Origin: Chthonomonas sp. UBA2391
Lineage (GTDB): Bacteria > Armatimonadota > Fimbriimonadia > Fimbriimonadales > Fimbriimonadaceae
Assembly: GCA_002343825.1 (NCBI GenBank)
Contig: DDSL01000070.1
Span: 1 to 41,721 of the forward strand
Direction of reading: 5' to 3'
Length of the DNA stretch: 41,721 bases
Numbering within the stretch: position 1 is the first letter of the stretch; every line of letters starts with the position of its first letter. Below the pieces are notes generated by a model, which saw only the letters and a list, made by a program, of their open reading frames with translations, did not search any database and had not been told where the DNA came from. Below are positions 39,961-41,721 of the stretch, one piece after another. Position numbers and translations under genes: made by a program.

Positions 39961-40866
39961 ATGGCGATCACCTACCTGCATGCCCGACCGGGACTGAGCT
40001 GGGACGCATGGATCGAATCTCACGCGGGCCGGGCTGAGCGGCTTTATGCCGATCTGAGCCACCCCGAGTCGCTGGCCCGGGTGTCGCGGTTCCAAGTTCT
40101 GCACCGAGTATCCGAGCACTTTGTGGGGGTGCTCGATCCGATCCGGCATCCGCTGGGTCTGGTCGAGGCGCTGGCCGAAGCGCTCCGGCAAGTGGAGGGA
40201 GACGCGGTGATTTTGGGGCCTCAATATCGGGGACAACCCGTCGGTCGGCAGCTGCTCTCTGCTGTCCTTTCCGTCTTGCGCCCCGATCGGATCCTCGTGC
40301 CCGAGGGCCCGGCCGACTTTGACCTCTGGCCGATCGGGCCCGAGACGGTCGAGCTCCCTGCGGCCTTTCCCGAGATCGTCCAAGTCGCCCAACGACGGGC
40401 TCGTTGGCTTGAATTGATCGATACCGGCGAAGATCATGAGCTCCCCCTCGACACGTTGACTGTGATCGGTAGTCGCCTGGGTTCGGGGCACCGCTTGCCG
40501 GTCGCTGGCCTCCACGGATTAGCCCCGGGAGCGCAGTGGGTCGAGCTCTGCACGGGGGTCGCTTTGGTGGTCAGCCGCGAACCGGTCGACGATGCCGCAG
40601 TGGGCCAGATCCTCGACCACCTGGGCGCATCCCGCCTCAACGTGGTCGACCCGATGGCCTATTCGGGGTTGATCTGCAGCCTCACCCGGGCGAGCGGAGA
40701 AGATTTCGCCCTCGGGATGATCGAAGAGATCGACTTCCGCCGGGGCATCGTGCGGGTCCGGGCCAAGGCCCCCGCCCCCGCCCCGGTCAAGTTTCTCAAG
40801 ATTGGCCTTTTCCGGATCGATTCCAGTGGTCGCGAGCTTGGACCCGTTACAGCTTGGGCGGTCTAG
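39961..40866 (+). CDS. Clp1/Grc3-like protein without a visible P-loop
   Basis: A 301-residue protein. Residues about 50-120 (HFVGVLDPIRHPLGLVEALAEAL, then VGRQLLSAVLSVLRPDRIL) and the C-terminal part (FALGMIEEIDFRRGIVRVRAK, then KIGLFRI) resemble the segments that follow the kinase motif in Clp1/Grc3-type polynucleotide 5'-kinases. The central LTVIGSRLGSGHRLP also fits. The N-terminal Walker A motif of those kinases (GxxxxGKT) is missing, and the Walker B-like Asp is replaced by LGPQYRG. It is therefore probably not a kinase; RNA or protein binding is a guess. A GGAG is upstream of the ATG, 24 bases after the aminotransferase stop. The homology call is made by eye and is tentative. Confidence 0.55.
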   Translation: MAITYLHARPGLSWDAWIESHAGRAERLYADLSHPESLARVSRFQVLHRVSEHFVGVLDPIRHPLGLVEALAEALRQVEGDAVILGPQYRGQPVGRQLLSAVLSVLRPDRILVPEGPADFDLWPIGPETVELPAAFPEIVQVAQRRARWLELIDTGEDHELPLDTLTVIGSRLGSGHRLPVAGLHGLAPGAQWVELCTGVALVVSREPVDDAAVGQILDHLGASRLNVVDPMAYSGLICSLTRASGEDFALGMIEEIDFRRGIVRVRAKAPAPAPVKFLKIGLFRIDSSGRELGPVTAWAV

Positions 40867-40885
40867 GGTAGCTTGAAGGCCGAAG

Positions 40886-41530
40886 ATGAGGCTTTATCTG
40901 GTGCGCCACGGGCAGACGGCTTGGAACTTGGAGGGTCGGGCCCAGGGCCATACCGACATTCCGCTCGACGCAACCGGACTCGCCCAAGCCGCCGCCGTGG
41001 CCCATGCCATGCGAGGCCTAGCCCTCGACAAGGTCTGGTCGAGCGACCTCGCGCGCGCCTCACAAACGGGCTCGGCGATTGCCGAGGCATGCGGTTGCCC
41101 CCTGCTCACTGCGAAGGAGTTCCGGGAGCGCTCATTTGGGTCGATGGAGGGCACGCCGTATCTGGACCTCCGGCGCGCTGCCGAAGAAGAAGCCGAGGTC
41201 CAAGAGACGAGTTCGCTCCAGGTTCGCATCGGCGGCGGCGAATCGGTGGAAGACGTTTGGGACCGCGTGGCCGAGCGGCTCTGGGAGATCGAATCGGCCC
41301 ACCACGATCTTTGCCTCGTCAGCCACGGCGGCACCTGCGCGGTAGTGGTTGCCCAGCTCTTGCGTGGGAGCCTGGAGACCGTTCGAGCCTTCAAGTTCGG
41401 CAACGCCAGCCTCACCGAACTCCAGCGCCACCCCGACGGGCATTGGACCCTCTTGCGATACAACGACACCTCACACCTCGCGGCTCCGAGCGCTCCCATG
41501 ATCGACCTCAACCACGGAGTCAAGAGTTGA
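40886..41530 (+). CDS. Histidine phosphatase family protein
   Basis: A 214-residue phosphatase of the phosphoglycerate-mutase-like superfamily. The phosphate pocket LVRHGQTAWN has Arg7 and the nucleophile His8; SSDLARASQTG holds the second Arg, RERSFGSMEG the acid Glu, and LVSHGGT the second His. Substrates in this group range from phosphoglycerate to cobalamin or sugar phosphates, so none is assigned. GAAGG lies seven bases before the ATG. It follows the Clp1-like gene by 19 bases and is probably in the same operon. Confidence 0.9.
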   Translation: MRLYLVRHGQTAWNLEGRAQGHTDIPLDATGLAQAAAVAHAMRGLALDKVWSSDLARASQTGSAIAEACGCPLLTAKEFRERSFGSMEGTPYLDLRRAAEEEAEVQETSSLQVRIGGGESVEDVWDRVAERLWEIESAHHDLCLVSHGGTCAVVVAQLLRGSLETVRAFKFGNASLTELQRHPDGHWTLLRYNDTSHLAAPSAPMIDLNHGVKS

Positions 41531-41573
41531 AGAAGGTTCGCAGCATCTGCCTAGCGACTTGTCGAGGGGCGTT

Positions 41574-41646
41574 CCGCCGCTCCGGGGCAGAGGTCCGGGC
41601 CGATCAGGACCCGGACCGAGGGCATGGCAGTGGGCCGGAGCGGCGG
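41574..41646 (+). repeat. Nested inverted repeats before the last partial gene
   Basis: An outer perfect 12-base pair (CCGCCGCTCCGG at 41574-41585 with CCGGAGCGGCGG at 41635-41646) encloses an inner perfect eight-base pair (GGTCCGGG at 41592-41599 with CCCGGACC at 41610-41617). The whole structure ends eight bases before the ATG at 41655 and lies after the phosphatase stop at 41530. It could be a terminator without a T-run, an attenuator, or a protein-binding RNA element. Confidence 0.7.
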
Positions 41647-41654
41647 CGAGCAAA

Positions 41655-41721
41655 ATGACCAAAGGCCGCAAGTTAGGATGGATCCTCGCCAGCGTGGCCC
41701 TCTACAATCTGGCATTTCCTC
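41655..41721 (+). CDS. Start of a gene with an N-terminal membrane or signal segment (partial)
   Basis: Twenty-two codons from ATG 41655 to the window edge read MTKGRKLGWILASVALYNLA and two more residues. Positive residues followed by a hydrophobic stretch suggest a signal peptide or first membrane helix. No good Shine-Dalgarno sequence is present; the nested inverted repeat ends eight bases upstream. Too little is visible to name a family, and the start is not certain. Confidence 0.45.
   Translation, partial: MTKGRKLGWILASVALYNLAFP

Noticed and set aside
38959..40515. A 518-residue minus-strand ORF across the aminotransferase and the Clp1-like gene
   Set aside because: It spans two plus-strand genes with good motifs, has Asp/Gly/Val-rich shadow composition, and matches no family.
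41471..41671. A 66-residue minus-strand ORF with a signal-like start
   Set aside because: It overlaps the end of the histidine phosphatase and the nested inverted repeat, and becomes Pro/Arg/Ser-rich after the first residues.

Overview
The window looks like a piece of chromosome from a GC-rich member of the Armatimonadota, probably Fimbriimonadia-like. This is inferred from family-level traits. A DUF1559-type pseudopilin carries the FPVFAQAK motif after its prepilin segment, and the clipped protein at the left edge ends in a dockerin-like repeat. There is also a tricorn-like protease and a pilMNOPQ set led by an ExeA-type ATPase. Genes are tightly packed, with many 1-4 nt stop/start overlaps. 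No rRNA, tRNA, CRISPR array or insertion sequence was recognised, and no gene-free stretch exceeds 300 bases.

Layout, left to right. 1-2454: a clipped gene, a five-copy CCCCTAA heptamer array, then a small lipoprotein, a LacI-type regulator and a pseudopilin in one operon closed by a strong terminator. 2500-6781: galactokinase converging on a large secreted tricorn-like protease. 6842-9922 (minus): a DsbA/FrnE-like protein, a RibD-C-type reductase and a two-gene ABC exporter of the FtsX/LolD kind. 10076-11536: a secreted DUF1579 protein (plus) and a sugar-phosphate-isomerase-like TIM barrel (minus). 11536-19733 (minus): membrane-arm genes of respiratory complex I, in the order nuoH, J, K, L, M, a uroporphyrinogen-decarboxylase-like ORF, and nuoN. 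There is no nuoI and no peripheral-arm gene. 19908-20588: a DUF4397 lipoprotein.

20667-25173 (minus): pyrR-pyrB-pyrC, a lipoprotein overlapping pyrC, and a spermidine-synthase-like aminopropyltransferase. 25288-32422 (minus): exeA-like ATPase, an HTH protein, and pilM-pilN-pilO-pilP-pilQ, which form the inner-membrane alignment complex and outer-membrane secretin of a type IV pilus or related machine. 32519-35208: an MFS exporter, a small unknown gene and a ferredoxin-NADP reductase-like flavoprotein. 35205-35854 (minus): a vapBC toxin-antitoxin pair. 35934-38721 (minus): a phosphohexomutase and two tandem GYF_2-type membrane proteins. 38815 to the right edge (plus): a DegT-family aminotransferase, a Clp1/Grc3-like protein with no visible P-loop, a histidine phosphatase, and the start of another gene.

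Points that stand out: several transcription-unit-leading genes have a -10-like hexamer 6-10 nt before the start codon and no clear Shine-Dalgarno sequence, which suggests leaderless mRNAs. The nuo cluster is split and interrupted. The Clp1-like protein appears to lack its kinase motif. The SpeE-like enzyme has Asp-to-Asn in its active-site motif. The pyrR operon leaves no room for the usual attenuator. All functional calls come from reading motifs by eye; no database search was run.
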